Source: CAZAMP01 sp964486455 (GTDB lineage Bacteria > Eisenbacteria > RBG-16-71-46 > CAZAMP01). From it: 64,000 nt of DNA. Positions 1 to 8,957 of this stretch are shown in pieces. A program made the translations under genes and the position numbers. The stretch's first letter is position 1. Every line of letters starts with the position of its first letter. The stretch covers positions 1-64,000 of the forward strand of contig CAZAMP010000022.1 of the NCBI GenBank assembly GCA_964486455.1, in the 5' to 3' direction. The notes under the pieces were generated by a model. It saw only the letters and a program-made list of their open reading frames with translations. It had not been told where the DNA came from and searched no databases.

Positions 1-213
1 CGCCACGTGGGGGGAGTCTAAGCGGGCGCGAATCCTGTGGTCGTGCTGCGCCGTCTCGATGCGCCCAAACGCGTGCGAAAGCGGCGGCTTTCGTCCGCAC
101 CTACATTGCAGATGAACCGTTCCGGCCGGCCAACCGACACCTGAATGGGAGTCTCTATCCATGTCTTGGCTGAATGCGACCGTGAACCGTATTGGGTACC
201 GAAGGGAGTCTAT
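1..213. other. Upstream region of the pilus cluster
   Basis: No gene was recognised in the first 213 bases apart from an extension of the pilB frame from ATG 145 that I do not favour. No clear sigma-70 or sigma-54 promoter could be placed, so control of pilB remains open. Confidence 0.4.
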
Positions 214-1905
214 TTGGACAAGATCGCAGAACTCATGGTGGCCGAAGGGCTCGTCGAGGAAGACGCGCTCAAACAGGCTCGCCAGATGGGCGAGTCGGCT
301 CCAGGAGGTGTGTGCGGCAATCTCGTGACAATCGGTGCCGTGAGCGATGCGGAGTACACGGAGTTCCTGTCTGAGTACTACGGTATCGCGTCCGTCGACC
401 TCGAAGAAGTGACGCCCGATCCCGAGCTCATTCAGCTTCTTCCCGCTCAAGTTGCGAGCCGCTATCAGGTCGTTCCGGTCACGCTCGAGGGCCGCTGCTT
501 GACGATTGCGACCGTTGATCCGACTGACATCTTCACGCTGGATGACGTGCGATTCATCACGGGATGTGAGGTGAGCACGGTCGTCGCCAGCGAGGTCGCG
601 ATCAAGCAGGCGATTGACCGCTTCTACGACAATGAAGACTCGCTGCGCGAGATGATGCGCCAGGTCGAAGAAGAGCTGGAGATAGTCGAGGATCAGGTCG
701 AGGAGGGCGATCTCGCGGGTTTCGAGGGCGCGGAAGAGGCGCCCGTCGTCAAGTTCGTCAACTCGCTGCTCGCCGACGCCGTCAAGCGTGGGGCGAGCGA
801 TATCCACATCGAACCTTATGAGAGAACGCTTCGCGTGCGGTTCAGGATCGACGGCCAGCTCTACGAGATGATGGCACCACCGTTCCGCCTGCGCTTGGCC
901 ATCATGTCACGCGTCAAGATCATGGCCGACCTCGACATCGCCGAGCGTCGACGACCGCAGGATGGACGAATCAAGATCCGACTCCTGGGCCGCACCATCG
1001 ATCTTCGCGTTTCGTCATGTCCGACGATTTTCGGTGAGAAGATCGTCATGCGGATTCTCGATCGGTCGAACCTCTGTCTCGATCTGGTCAAGCTCGGATT
1101 TCAGCCCGTGGCGCTGAAGGACTTCATCCAGGCCATCGAGCAGCCGTATGGGATCGTTCTTGTTACGGGTCCGACCGGAAGTGGCAAGACCACAACGCTC
1201 TATTCGGCACTCAGCCGAATCAACAAGCCCGAAACCAATATCATGACGTGTGAGGATCCGGTTGAGTACAACATCGACGGGATCAATCAGATCAACGTGA
1301 ACGACGAAGTCGGTCTCAGCTTCGCGGCGGCTTTGAGAGCGTTCCTACGTCAGGACCCCAACGTGATCATGGTGGGCGAGATCCGCGATTTCGAGACCGG
1401 ATCGATTGCCGTGAAGGCCGCTCTTACGGGACACCTGGTCTTATCGACCATTCATACAAATGACGCGCCGAGCACTCTCAACCGTCTCGCGGACATGGGG
1501 GTCGAGCCGTTTCTCCTGGGAAGCGCGGTGAACCTCATTCTCGCGCAGCGCCTCGTCCGGAAGATCTGCGACAAGTGCGCGGAGCCGGTAGAACTCGATG
1601 CCGAAGTCCTTTCGTCTCTGGGTCTCGATGAGAATGACATCGAGGGCGCGACGATACGTCAAGGGCGGGGCTGCTACGAGTGCACCAATACCGGCTATCG
1701 CGGTCGGATCGGCGTGTACGAGGTGATGCCGATCTCGCCGGTGATCCGGGAGCTGATTCTCAAGCGTGCCAACGCTGTGGAAATCAGGAAGGCCGCACTG
1801 GAGTCCGGAATGATCTCGCTGCGCAAGGATGCCTTGGTGAAGTTGCGCCAGGGCGTCACATCGGCGGAAGAAGTGCTCAAAGAAACGGCTCGGGACGACC
1901 ACTGA
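214..1905 (+). CDS. pilB: Type IV pilus extension ATPase PilB
   Basis: Hexameric GspE/PilB-type ATPase that powers pilus polymerisation at the inner membrane. An N-terminal MshEN-like region is followed by the ATPase core. The Walker A GPTGSGKTT lies near residue 319, then the HLVLSTIHTND box, and two CxxC pairs (about residues 452 and 487) forming the zinc site typical of PilB and absent from PilT. The frame stays open back to an ATG at 145, but a TTG at 214 sits five bases after AAGGGAG (202-208) and gives the usual N-terminus (563 aa), so I prefer TTG. It is followed after 10 bases by pilT and heads the pilus cluster. Function is secure; the start is moderately sure. Confidence 0.93.
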   Translation: MDKIAELMVAEGLVEEDALKQARQMGESAPGGVCGNLVTIGAVSDAEYTEFLSEYYGIASVDLEEVTPDPELIQLLPAQVASRYQVVPVTLEGRCLTIATVDPTDIFTLDDVRFITGCEVSTVVASEVAIKQAIDRFYDNEDSLREMMRQVEEELEIVEDQVEEGDLAGFEGAEEAPVVKFVNSLLADAVKRGASDIHIEPYERTLRVRFRIDGQLYEMMAPPFRLRLAIMSRVKIMADLDIAERRRPQDGRIKIRLLGRTIDLRVSSCPTIFGEKIVMRILDRSNLCLDLVKLGFQPVALKDFIQAIEQPYGIVLVTGPTGSGKTTTLYSALSRINKPETNIMTCEDPVEYNIDGINQINVNDEVGLSFAAALRAFLRQDPNVIMVGEIRDFETGSIAVKAALTGHLVLSTIHTNDAPSTLNRLADMGVEPFLLGSAVNLILAQRLVRKICDKCAEPVELDAEVLSSLGLDENDIEGATIRQGRGCYECTNTGYRGRIGVYEVMPISPVIRELILKRANAVEIRKAALESGMISLRKDALVKLRQGVTSAEEVLKETARDDH

Positions 1906-1915
1906 GGAGACGAGC

Positions 1916-3010
1916 GTGGCTACTCTCAATGAAATGCTTACGGACATGGCCAAACGGGGGGCCAGCGACCTGCATATCACCGCTGGTGTTCCGCCCCGGA
2001 TGCGGGTGGACGGCCGGCTGATCTCCGTTCAGGCTGAGGCCCTCACGCCGGAGAGCGCGAAGAACCTGATCTACAGCGTTCTCCGGGATGACCAGAAGGA
2101 GCGATTCGAGAAAGACCATGAGCTGGATCTCTCGTTCGGTGTCTCCGGCGTGTCTCGATTCCGCTCCAACGTCTTCTACCAGCGGGGCGCGGTGGCGGCC
2201 GCGTTCCGGCGGATTCCCTACTCGATCCAGCCCTTGGAAGAACTGGGGCTTCCCTCCGTTGCCGAGACCTTCACGCGGCTTCCTCACGGTCTCGTTCTGA
2301 TCACGGGTCCTACAGGCAGCGGAAAATCGACCACGCTGGCCGCCATGATCGATCGTATCAACTCCACGCGCGCCTGCCATATCATGACGATCGAGGACCC
2401 GATCGAGTACGTCCACCGGCACAAGAAATCGATCGTGAACCAGCGAGAGGTCGGATCGGATACGGAGACGTTTCCCGCCGCACTGAAGTACGTCTTGCGG
2501 CAGGACCCCGACGTCATCCTCATCGGTGAGATGCGCGACCTGGAGACGACACAGGCGGCCCTGGGAATCGCCGAAACCGGCCACCTCGTTTTCGCCACGC
2601 TTCACACAAACTCGTCGTTCGAATCCGTCAACCGAATCGTCGATATCTTCCCGTCGGGCCAGCGGCAGATGGTGCTCACCCAGCTGGCGTTCGTGATGCG
2701 TGGCGTGATGACGCAGCGTCTCTTGCCGCGACGCATGAGTACGGGCCGGCATCTCGTGTCGGAGCTTCTCGTATGCACGCAGGCGGTTCGAGCCGTTGTC
2801 CGGGAAGGGAAGATGCACCAGATCTACAGCCTCATGCAGGCGGGACAGAAGCACGGCATGCAGACAATGAACCAGTCACTGTTCGAAGCGATCTCGCAGG
2901 GACACGTCGCCAGGGATGTCGGCATGTCTCAGAGTTCAGATCCCGCGGAGTTGGAGCGAATGCTGGTCGGTCGCGAAGACTCGGTTCGGGTCGCCAATCG
3001 CGTGGCCTAG
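1916..3010 (+). CDS. pilT: Type IV pilus retraction ATPase PilT
   Basis: Retraction motor of twitching motility, 364 aa, the usual PilT length. It has an N-terminal PAS-like domain, Walker A GPTGSGKST near residue 131, the Asp and His boxes (LVFATLHTNS) and a C-terminal AVRAVVREGK stretch. That stretch corresponds to the AIRNLIRE motif diagnostic of PilT. It lacks the zinc-binding cysteines of PilB. It starts with GTG after GAGGAG, 10 bases behind pilB and 9 bases before pilC, consistent with one transcript. Confidence 0.96.
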   Translation: MATLNEMLTDMAKRGASDLHITAGVPPRMRVDGRLISVQAEALTPESAKNLIYSVLRDDQKERFEKDHELDLSFGVSGVSRFRSNVFYQRGAVAAAFRRIPYSIQPLEELGLPSVAETFTRLPHGLVLITGPTGSGKSTTLAAMIDRINSTRACHIMTIEDPIEYVHRHKKSIVNQREVGSDTETFPAALKYVLRQDPDVILIGEMRDLETTQAALGIAETGHLVFATLHTNSSFESVNRIVDIFPSGQRQMVLTQLAFVMRGVMTQRLLPRRMSTGRHLVSELLVCTQAVRAVVREGKMHQIYSLMQAGQKHGMQTMNQSLFEAISQGHVARDVGMSQSSDPAELERMLVGREDSVRVANRVA

Positions 3011-3019
3011 GAGGTCCCG

Positions 3020-4234
3020 ATGCCGACGTTTGTGTGGAAAGGCCGCAGCGTCATCGACAACATGACGTCTGAAGAGGCGGGGACAACCGGGACGGGCAAC
3101 CGAAAGTTCGGGTTCTTCAAGCCGTCCGGTGATCAGGCCTCCGAGAGCCCAGGGAAGGGGTCGGGGAAGAGCCTATTCAGCTTCCGTGGTCGAGGAAAGG
3201 TCGGGTCCAAGGACTTGGCAATCTTCACGCGGCAGTTCGCCACCATGGTCAACTCCGGCCTCCCGCTCGTGCAATCACTCGAGATTCTCTCGAGCCAGTG
3301 TGAGAACCCGCGCCTTCAGGAGATTCAGAGGGATATCACGGCCGATGTGGAGGCCGGCGCCACGCTGGCGGACGCCATGTCCAAGCAGCGCGCCGCATTC
3401 GACGAGCTGTTCACCAACATGGTCGAGGCGGGTGAGATGGGCGGCGTTCTCGACGAGATTCTGCTTCGGCTGGCGGAGTATCTCGAAAAGGCCGACGCGC
3501 TCAAGCGAAAGGTCAAGAGCGCGATGACCTATCCCACGGTGGTGTTCGGCGTGGCCGGCGCGACGACGATTTTCATGCTGCTCTTCATCATCCCGTCGTT
3601 TGCGAACGTCTTCGAGCAGGTCGGCGGGCAGCTTCCGACCCCAACACGGATCGTCATGGGGGCGTCGAACGGTATACGAGATTTCTGGTGGCTCTTTCTC
3701 ATGATCATTGGCGGAGGGCTTTTTCTCTTCAAGCGCTGGTACAAGACGGAAGAGGGACGGTACCGCATTGACCAGCTCATGCTTCGCATACCCGTTCTGG
3801 GCGCCGTGCTACGGAAGTCGGCGATCGCCCGGTTCTCGCGCACCCTCGGTACATTGATCGCGAGCGGTGTGCCCATTCTGACGGCCCTCGAAATCACGTC
3901 CCGTACCGCGGGGAACCGCGTCATCGAGCGGGAGATCATCGCTACGCGCGGGAGTATCCGTGAGGGTGAGACGATCGCCGCTCCGCTCAGGACCTCGAGC
4001 GCCTTTCCGCCAATGGTGGTGCAGATGATATCCGTGGGTGAGGAGACCGGCGCGCTCGACAGCATGCTCGAGAAGATCGCGAATTTCTATGACGAGGAGG
4101 TGAACTCCGCCGTGGAGTCGCTGACCTCGATTATCGAACCCGTCATGATCGTCGTGATGGGGCTTCTGGTCGGTGGAATGGTCGTGGCGATGTACCTGCC
4201 GCTGTTCAAGCTGGCGCAGGCCGTTTCCGGTTGA
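3020..4234 (+). CDS. pilC: Type IV pilus inner-membrane platform protein PilC
   Basis: GspF/PilC-family polytopic membrane protein, 404 aa, that couples the PilB and PilT motors to pilin insertion. Two repeated T2SSF domains are visible, the first starting around residue 70 (FTRQFATMVNSGLPL) and the second around residue 270 (FSRTLGTLIASGVPI). Membrane segments lie near residues 175-198, 223-240 and 375-398. It has the usual N-terminal start MPTFVWKG with GGAGG upstream. It closes the pilBTC block; a 214-base gap follows before the regulator gene. Confidence 0.95.
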   Translation: MPTFVWKGRSVIDNMTSEEAGTTGTGNRKFGFFKPSGDQASESPGKGSGKSLFSFRGRGKVGSKDLAIFTRQFATMVNSGLPLVQSLEILSSQCENPRLQEIQRDITADVEAGATLADAMSKQRAAFDELFTNMVEAGEMGGVLDEILLRLAEYLEKADALKRKVKSAMTYPTVVFGVAGATTIFMLLFIIPSFANVFEQVGGQLPTPTRIVMGASNGIRDFWWLFLMIIGGGLFLFKRWYKTEEGRYRIDQLMLRIPVLGAVLRKSAIARFSRTLGTLIASGVPILTALEITSRTAGNRVIEREIIATRGSIREGETIAAPLRTSSAFPPMVVQMISVGEETGALDSMLEKIANFYDEEVNSAVESLTSIIEPVMIVVMGLLVGGMVVAMYLPLFKLAQAVSG

Positions 4235-4448
4235 TTGGAGTCGAAGTTTGGCTGCTATCGTCCGTATACAGCGTAAGACCGTGGTTCGTGTGAAGTTGAC
4301 GCGCAGAGAGGTCGAAGTCTGATGTTGGGGACGGCGGATTGCCTATCGGCGGCCCCCTGCCTCGTGCGGACTCCTACCTTGGCGGCGATGGATCCCACAG
4401 GGCACGCATCGACAATGGGTGGACCGATGTCCATCAGAGGAGACGGGT

Positions 4449-5816
4449 GTGTCAGTCAAAATCCTGCTAGCGAATGATGATGCGACCATAACGCGAATTC
4501 TCACAGCGATGTTGGAGAACGACGGGTATGAGCTGCACGACGTGCGTTCGGGGCGAGAAACCCTCGACCGCATCCGTCGAGATACATACGACGTCGTCGT
4601 GACCGATCTCAGAATGGCTGACCGCGCCGGCATGTCGTTGCTGGAAGGCATCTGCGAGGCGGATCCCGCCCTGCCGGTCGTGATACTGACCACGCAGGCG
4701 TCGCAGCGTTCCGCCGTCGAGGCGCTCAACAAGGGTGCGTTTCAATGCATCGAGAAGAGCGCGAAGGACGAGGAGATCCGGCTGATTGTCAGGAACGCGG
4801 TGCAGCTGCGACGGATCCAGGCGCAGAACCTTGCAGACAAGCGCCAGATCCGCGAGTCGAAGCTATCCCGCGACATCCTCGGCGATAGCGATGAGATGCA
4901 CAAAGTGCTCAGGATGGTCGAGAAGGTCGCGGACACGGAAGCCACGGTCCTCATCCATGGGGAAAGCGGCACAGGCAAAGAACTCGTTGCGCGAAAGATC
5001 CACGACCTGTCGTCACGCACGTCGGGACCCTTCTTGGCGATAAACTGCGGCGCGCTGCCGAAGGACCTGCTCGAGAGCACGCTCTTCGGACACATCAAAG
5101 GCGCGTTTACGGGGGCCATCCGCGATCAGGCGGGTCACTTCCAGGCCGCCGAACACGGCACGCTCTTCCTCGACGAGATCGGGGACATGACGCTCGCGAC
5201 CCAGGTCAAGCTCCTCAGAGCCATCCAGGAGCGCGAGGTGATCCCCGTCGGTGGTTCGAAGCCGCTGAAGGTGAACGCCCGGTTGATCGCCGCAACGAAC
5301 CGGGACCTCGAAGGAGAGGTAAGAGCCGGCAATTTCAGAATGGATCTCTACTATCGTCTGAACGTGATTTCGCTCTCCTTGCCGTCACTTCGCATACGCA
5401 AGGAGGACATCCCGATTCTCGTCGAGCATTTCCTACACAAGCTGTGTGGCGGGGCGAAGACGTTTTCCCAAGAAGCCATGGACACACTGATCGACTACAC
5501 ATGGCCGGGAAACGTCCGTGAGCTCGAGAACGTCGTTGAGCGGGCGATCATCCTCGGCGACGGGGTGCGGCTCCGGGTCGAGGATCTTCCGGAGCGAGTG
5601 ATTGAAGGCGAGTGCCAGACGGGCAGTCTCGTGATCGACACGCCTGACATGACGCTGGCCGATTTGGAGCGGACCTACATTCTCAGGGTCCTTGAGCATA
5701 CGAATTGGCACAAGAAACGCGCGTCGCAAGTCCTAGGCATAAACGCATCGACGCTCTATCGAAAGCTCCAGAGCTACGCCTTGGATGAGAAGTTCGACAG
5801 ACGGAAGGCGGCCTAG
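4449..5816 (+). CDS. pilR: Sigma-54-dependent response regulator, PilR-like
   Basis: NtrC-family transcription activator of 455 aa. It has an N-terminal receiver (NDD acid pocket, VVTDLRMAD phospho-acceptor region) and an AAA+ domain with Walker A GESGTGKE near residue 171. The sigma-54 contact loop GAFTGA is near residue 218, and a Fis-type helix-turn-helix lies at the end (ASQVLGINASTLYRKL). The frame extends upstream, but GTG at 4449 follows AGAGGAG by six bases and removes an unrelated leader. The position directly before pilA and the sigma-54 promoter at 5961 support a PilR role. No partner histidine kinase (PilS) is next to it, unlike the usual pilSR pair. Confidence 0.88.
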   Translation: MSVKILLANDDATITRILTAMLENDGYELHDVRSGRETLDRIRRDTYDVVVTDLRMADRAGMSLLEGICEADPALPVVILTTQASQRSAVEALNKGAFQCIEKSAKDEEIRLIVRNAVQLRRIQAQNLADKRQIRESKLSRDILGDSDEMHKVLRMVEKVADTEATVLIHGESGTGKELVARKIHDLSSRTSGPFLAINCGALPKDLLESTLFGHIKGAFTGAIRDQAGHFQAAEHGTLFLDEIGDMTLATQVKLLRAIQEREVIPVGGSKPLKVNARLIAATNRDLEGEVRAGNFRMDLYYRLNVISLSLPSLRIRKEDIPILVEHFLHKLCGGAKTFSQEAMDTLIDYTWPGNVRELENVVERAIILGDGVRLRVEDLPERVIEGECQTGSLVIDTPDMTLADLERTYILRVLEHTNWHKKRASQVLGINASTLYRKLQSYALDEKFDRRKAA

Positions 5817-5960
5817 CGTGCGTGCGAATCTGGAATCGGGTTGCAGAATGCGATTCCGCCGGCCCCGAAGGCCGGGAAGCGGCGGATGCGCAAGTGGTCT
5901 TACGTGGTCATTCATAGGGGAATGGGCCTTCAACGCGACGGCTGCTACGAACGGTCGAAA

Positions 5961-5976
5961 TGGCACGGTGGTTGCG
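5961..5976 (+). promoter_or_regulatory. Sigma-54 promoter of pilA1
   Basis: TGGCACGGTGGTTGCG matches the sigma-54 consensus TGGCACG-N4-TTGC with the exact 10-base spacing between the GG and GC elements. Transcription should begin about 12 bases past the GC, near 5987, leaving a leader of roughly 70 bases before pilA1. The upstream gene encodes a GAFTGA-type activator, as in the known PilR control of pilA. Confidence 0.85.
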
Positions 5977-6058
5977 AGAATGGCTCACATGATGAAGTAG
6001 GTGGGCGTCGGATCACATCCGATGACCAGCGGGACGCAACTGTCTCAGGAGGCCAGTA

Positions 6059-6463
6059 ATGATGCGGAACACCAAGGGTTTCTCACTGATCGAGCTGATG
6101 ATCGTTGTGGTCATCATCGGGATCCTCGCGGCGATCGCGATACCGAACTACATTTCCATGCAGGATCGCGCCAAGGAAGGCAGCGTGCGGGCGAACGCGC
6201 ACTCGGTCCAGCTCGCGGTTGAGGACGCGGCCGTTCAAGCGAATGGCGTGTATCCGGCGAACGCGGCGGCCATCGTTGACGGCATGTTCCCGGGCGGCGC
6301 CTTCCCGAAGAACCCCTTCACCGGGACGAACGACGCGATCATCGCCGCGGATGGCTTTGGCGCGGGTGACGAAGGAAAGGTCGGCTACGTGCTTGCCGCG
6401 GGTATCTACACAGTCGAGTCGTACGGAAAGACGGCTGTCGTCTTGACGCTGACGAACGGATAG
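6059..6463 (+). CDS. pilA: Type IV major pilin PilA (copy 1)
   Basis: Type IVa pilin of 134 aa. A short basic leader ends in Gly7, then the prepilin peptidase site G/FSLIE with the conserved Glu at mature position 5, and a long hydrophobic helix (VVVIIGILAAIAIPNY). The globular part has no cysteine pair. AGGAGG (6047-6052) lies six bases before the ATG; a second ATG follows at once. It has its own sigma-54 promoter. Its last 55 residues closely match those of the next gene, so the two are paralogues. Confidence 0.95.
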   Translation: MMRNTKGFSLIELMIVVVIIGILAAIAIPNYISMQDRAKEGSVRANAHSVQLAVEDAAVQANGVYPANAAAIVDGMFPGGAFPKNPFTGTNDAIIAADGFGAGDEGKVGYVLAAGIYTVESYGKTAVVLTLTNG

Positions 6464-6478
6464 TAGCTGCTCTTCTGA

Positions 6479-6513
6479 GGGGATAGGGGCGTCCCTCGGG
6501 CGCCCGTATCCCC
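6479..6513 (+). terminator. Hairpin between the two pilin genes
   Basis: A GC-rich inverted repeat: GGGGATAGGGGCGTCC pairs with GGCGCCCGTATCCCC across a short CTCG loop, with one mismatch and one G-T wobble. The following bases (TTGCAC) are not a strong U-tract. It could partly terminate or stabilise the pilA1 transcript and so set a high pilA1:pilA2 ratio. Function is inferred. Confidence 0.5.
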
Positions 6514-6609
6514 TTGCACGATCCGGCTCCGGCCGGGCGACGCGTTCTGTCACGGGAGTTGCAGGAAGCGTCTTGAATCCACAGACGCTTTCGATGCGTG
6601 GAGGCAGAG

Positions 6610-7008
6610 GTGAGACGGAACGCGGGGTTCACTCTGATCGAGATCGTGATAGTCGTTCTCGTCATTGGCATCCTCGCAGCGATCGCAATCCCCAACTACT
6701 ACGGCATGCAGAATCGCGCGCGCGAAAGCCGTGTTCAATCGAGCGTGCATGTGGTTCACCTCATTGTTGAGAACTTCCTCATCGAGAACGGTAACTATCC
6801 GGCCAATGCGGCCGCGTTACTTGCGGGCCTGTTCTCGGGTGGCGTCTACCCGGAGAATCCGTTTACGGGAACCAACGATGCCATCATCGCCGCGGATGGA
6901 TGGGACGCCGGGGACGAAGGGAAGGTCGGCTACGCCGTCGTGGGCGGGATCTATACCATCGAAGCCTACGGCAAGACCGCCGTCGTCCTCACGCTGACCA
7001 ACGGCTAG
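6610..7008 (+). CDS. Type IV pilin (copy 2)
   Basis: Second type IVa pilin, 132 aa. The leader is five residues plus Gly, then cleavage at G/FTLIE with Glu at mature position 5 and the same hydrophobic helix ending IAIPNYYG. The GTG at 6610 follows GGAGG (6600-6604) by five bases; the frame is open to a GTG at 6598 but that would lengthen the leader. The C-terminal half (from NPFTGTNDAIIAADG to TAVVLTLTNG) is nearly identical in protein to copy 1, yet codons differ widely. This indicates old duplication under selection rather than recent copying. It could be an alternative major pilin or a minor subunit. Confidence 0.92.
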   Translation: MRRNAGFTLIEIVIVVLVIGILAAIAIPNYYGMQNRARESRVQSSVHVVHLIVENFLIENGNYPANAAALLAGLFSGGVYPENPFTGTNDAIIAADGWDAGDEGKVGYAVVGGIYTIEAYGKTAVVLTLTNG

Positions 7009-7101
7009 ATCGCCCCGGTCGATTTCGACCATCTGGCATACTGCTTGCAATCTATCCCACTGCTGACATGTCGCCGGCAACTCCGCATTCGAGGTGACAA
7101 T

Positions 7102-8193
7102 ATGGGAAGTCCAGGCACGCTCGATCACGAGCACGAGATGCTCCATGGGTTGGGTGACGGGACCGATGGCGTAACGTCCAGCAGGATAGCGATTTGGGTA
7201 GAGGACCTCACGAAGAGGTATAGGCGTTCACCCTGGCAGAAGCCTGTGGTGGCGCTGGATGGTTTGAATCTCAGAGTGGAAGCTGGCGAGATTTTCGGCT
7301 TTCTCGGCCCGAACGGCGCCGGCAAAACCACCACCACTAAGTTGCTGACCGGATTGATTCTGCCCACTCGTGGGCGGGTTCTCGTTACCGGGGCGCCGGC
7401 TAACAGCCGGCGGGCACGATCCCGAGTCGGTTTTCTGCCCGAAAACCCCTCATTCACGGGAAGCTGGACGACCGGGGAGTTCCTGGAGCTCAGCGCACAC
7501 CTGACCGGGATGCGTTCCGGTCCGGTGAAGCGGGAGATCGGTCGCTTGGTCGAGCGACTCGGACTCGAAAGCGTCCGAGATCGACGAATGAGCGGACTAA
7601 GCAAGGGGCAACTCCAGCTCGCCGGAATCGCCCAGGCGCTCATCGGAAGTCCACCCGTGTTGATTCTCGACGAGCCGATGAGCGGACTCGATCCCGTGGG
7701 GCGCTCTGTGGTGCGTGACGTCCTCTTGGATCTACGCGCTCGGGGCAGGACGGTCTTCCTGAGCTCGCATATCCTGAGCGACGTGGAGATGCTTTGCGAT
7801 CGCGTGGGACTCCTTGGAGAAGGTCGATTGGAGGCCGTTCGGACGATGAACGAGGTTCAGGCGCTCGGTAGCACCGACCGGGAGCTGGTCGTCCAGGGGG
7901 CGGATCCCACCCTCCTCGCGTCGCTGGTCCCGGAAGCTCAGCTGATCCGCACGATCGGCGATCAAACGGTCCTGAGATTCCGCGAAGCGGGACCGCTCAA
8001 CGACGTGATCGGCCGCGTTTTGGAAACGGGTGCCGAGATCGTTTCGCTCACGCATCGCGGCGGATCTCTGGAGCAGTTCGTCCTGGATCGCATGCGATCC
8101 GGCGGGCCCGAGATCGCAGGGACGATCTACCCTGTCGTGAGCGACAGGTCGGGGTCGACGGAGCGGCTTCGGCAGGCGGGAGGAGGTCGCTGA
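7102..8193 (+). CDS. ABC transporter ATP-binding protein of the pilus locus (PilH-like)
   Basis: ABC-2 type ATPase, 363 aa. Walker A GPNGAGKTTT, signature LSKGQLQLAG, Walker B VLILDEPMSGLDP and the switch His in VFLSSHI are all present. A roughly 110-residue C-terminal extension follows, as in drug/polysaccharide exporter ATPases. ATG 7102 with GAGGTG upstream is preferred over a TTG at 7045. It overlaps the permease gene by one base. An ABC ATPase between pilA and pilD is the position of pilH in Myxococcus xanthus, where pilGHI is needed for pilus assembly; the assignment rests on synteny. Confidence 0.85.
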   Translation: MGSPGTLDHEHEMLHGLGDGTDGVTSSRIAIWVEDLTKRYRRSPWQKPVVALDGLNLRVEAGEIFGFLGPNGAGKTTTTKLLTGLILPTRGRVLVTGAPANSRRARSRVGFLPENPSFTGSWTTGEFLELSAHLTGMRSGPVKREIGRLVERLGLESVRDRRMSGLSKGQLQLAGIAQALIGSPPVLILDEPMSGLDPVGRSVVRDVLLDLRARGRTVFLSSHILSDVEMLCDRVGLLGEGRLEAVRTMNEVQALGSTDRELVVQGADPTLLASLVPEAQLIRTIGDQTVLRFREAGPLNDVIGRVLETGAEIVSLTHRGGSLEQFVLDRMRSGGPEIAGTIYPVVSDRSGSTERLRQAGGGR

Positions 8194-8957
8194 TGCGAAC
8201 CTGGTGGCTTGCCGCGGCGTTCTTCTCGGAGGCGGTGCGAACGAAGCTGATTCTCCTTGGCGCGTGCTTCACTGCGCTCGTCATGATGCTCTCTTTCCTC
8301 ATCGCGCCCCTTTCGCTGGGAACCGTCGACAAGATCACACGTGACATGGGCGTATCGAGTCTCATTCTCTCGGCTTCGATCCTTGTCTTCACGGGAGGGA
8401 TTCACCTCCTCAGCCGTGAGAGAGAGCGGAAGTCGATCTACCTGATTCTCACGCGCCCGATCTCTCGAGGGACCTACCTGTTCGGGAAATACCTGGGCCT
8501 CCTCCTGACGGCCTGGGCGGTCCTCCTGATCTCCGCGATCATTTTCGCACTCACGCTCCTCGCGCGGGGGGCGGCGCCCGATGTCGGACTCGTTCAGACG
8601 ATGCTTCTCTCCGCGTGCGAGCTCATCGTCCTCTCAGCGGTGGCGGTCTTCTTCTCCACGATTGTCTCACCCGTTCCGGCGATGCTCTATGCCCTCGGGG
8701 TCTTCATCGCGGGTCACGGCGCGCGGGATCTCTCAAACCTGAGCGGCATGCTCGAGGCGGGGCCGACACGTGCCCTCTTCGACGTCCTCCGGCACGTGCT
8801 CCCGGATCTTTCACGGTTCGATGCGCGCCTGGAGGCGGTCCACGGGCTCGCGATACCCGGAAGCGATGTGGCATGGGCGCTCGGTTATGCCGCCTTGTAC
8901 GGAGCGGCCATTCTTCTCTTCACCTGGGTGGTCTTCGAGCGCAAGGAGTTCGCGTGA
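8193..8957 (+). CDS. ABC-2 type permease of the pilus locus
   Basis: Polytopic membrane protein of 254 aa with about six hydrophobic segments. The first covers residues 20-45; the cytoplasmic loop HLLSRERERKSIYLILTRP is typical of ABC-2 permeases (NosY/ABC2_membrane group). It overlaps the ATPase gene at TGATG and the next gene at GTGA, so the three are translationally coupled. It is the membrane partner of the preceding ATPase. Substrate unknown; the setting suggests a part in pilus assembly, as proposed for PilI/PilG of Myxococcus. Confidence 0.8.
   Translation: MRTWWLAAAFFSEAVRTKLILLGACFTALVMMLSFLIAPLSLGTVDKITRDMGVSSLILSASILVFTGGIHLLSRERERKSIYLILTRPISRGTYLFGKYLGLLLTAWAVLLISAIIFALTLLARGAAPDVGLVQTMLLSACELIVLSAVAVFFSTIVSPVPAMLYALGVFIAGHGARDLSNLSGMLEAGPTRALFDVLRHVLPDLSRFDARLEAVHGLAIPGSDVAWALGYAALYGAAILLFTWVVFERKEFA

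Noticed and set aside
1877..2854. Open frame of 325 codons on the minus strand opposite pilT
   Set aside because: Antisense shadow of a clear pilT; composition (His/Arg/Gly-rich) is not protein-like.
5829..5845. TGGAATCGGGTTGCAG as a second sigma-54 promoter for pilA
   Set aside because: Spacing between GG and GC is nine, not ten, and a far better site is at 5961.
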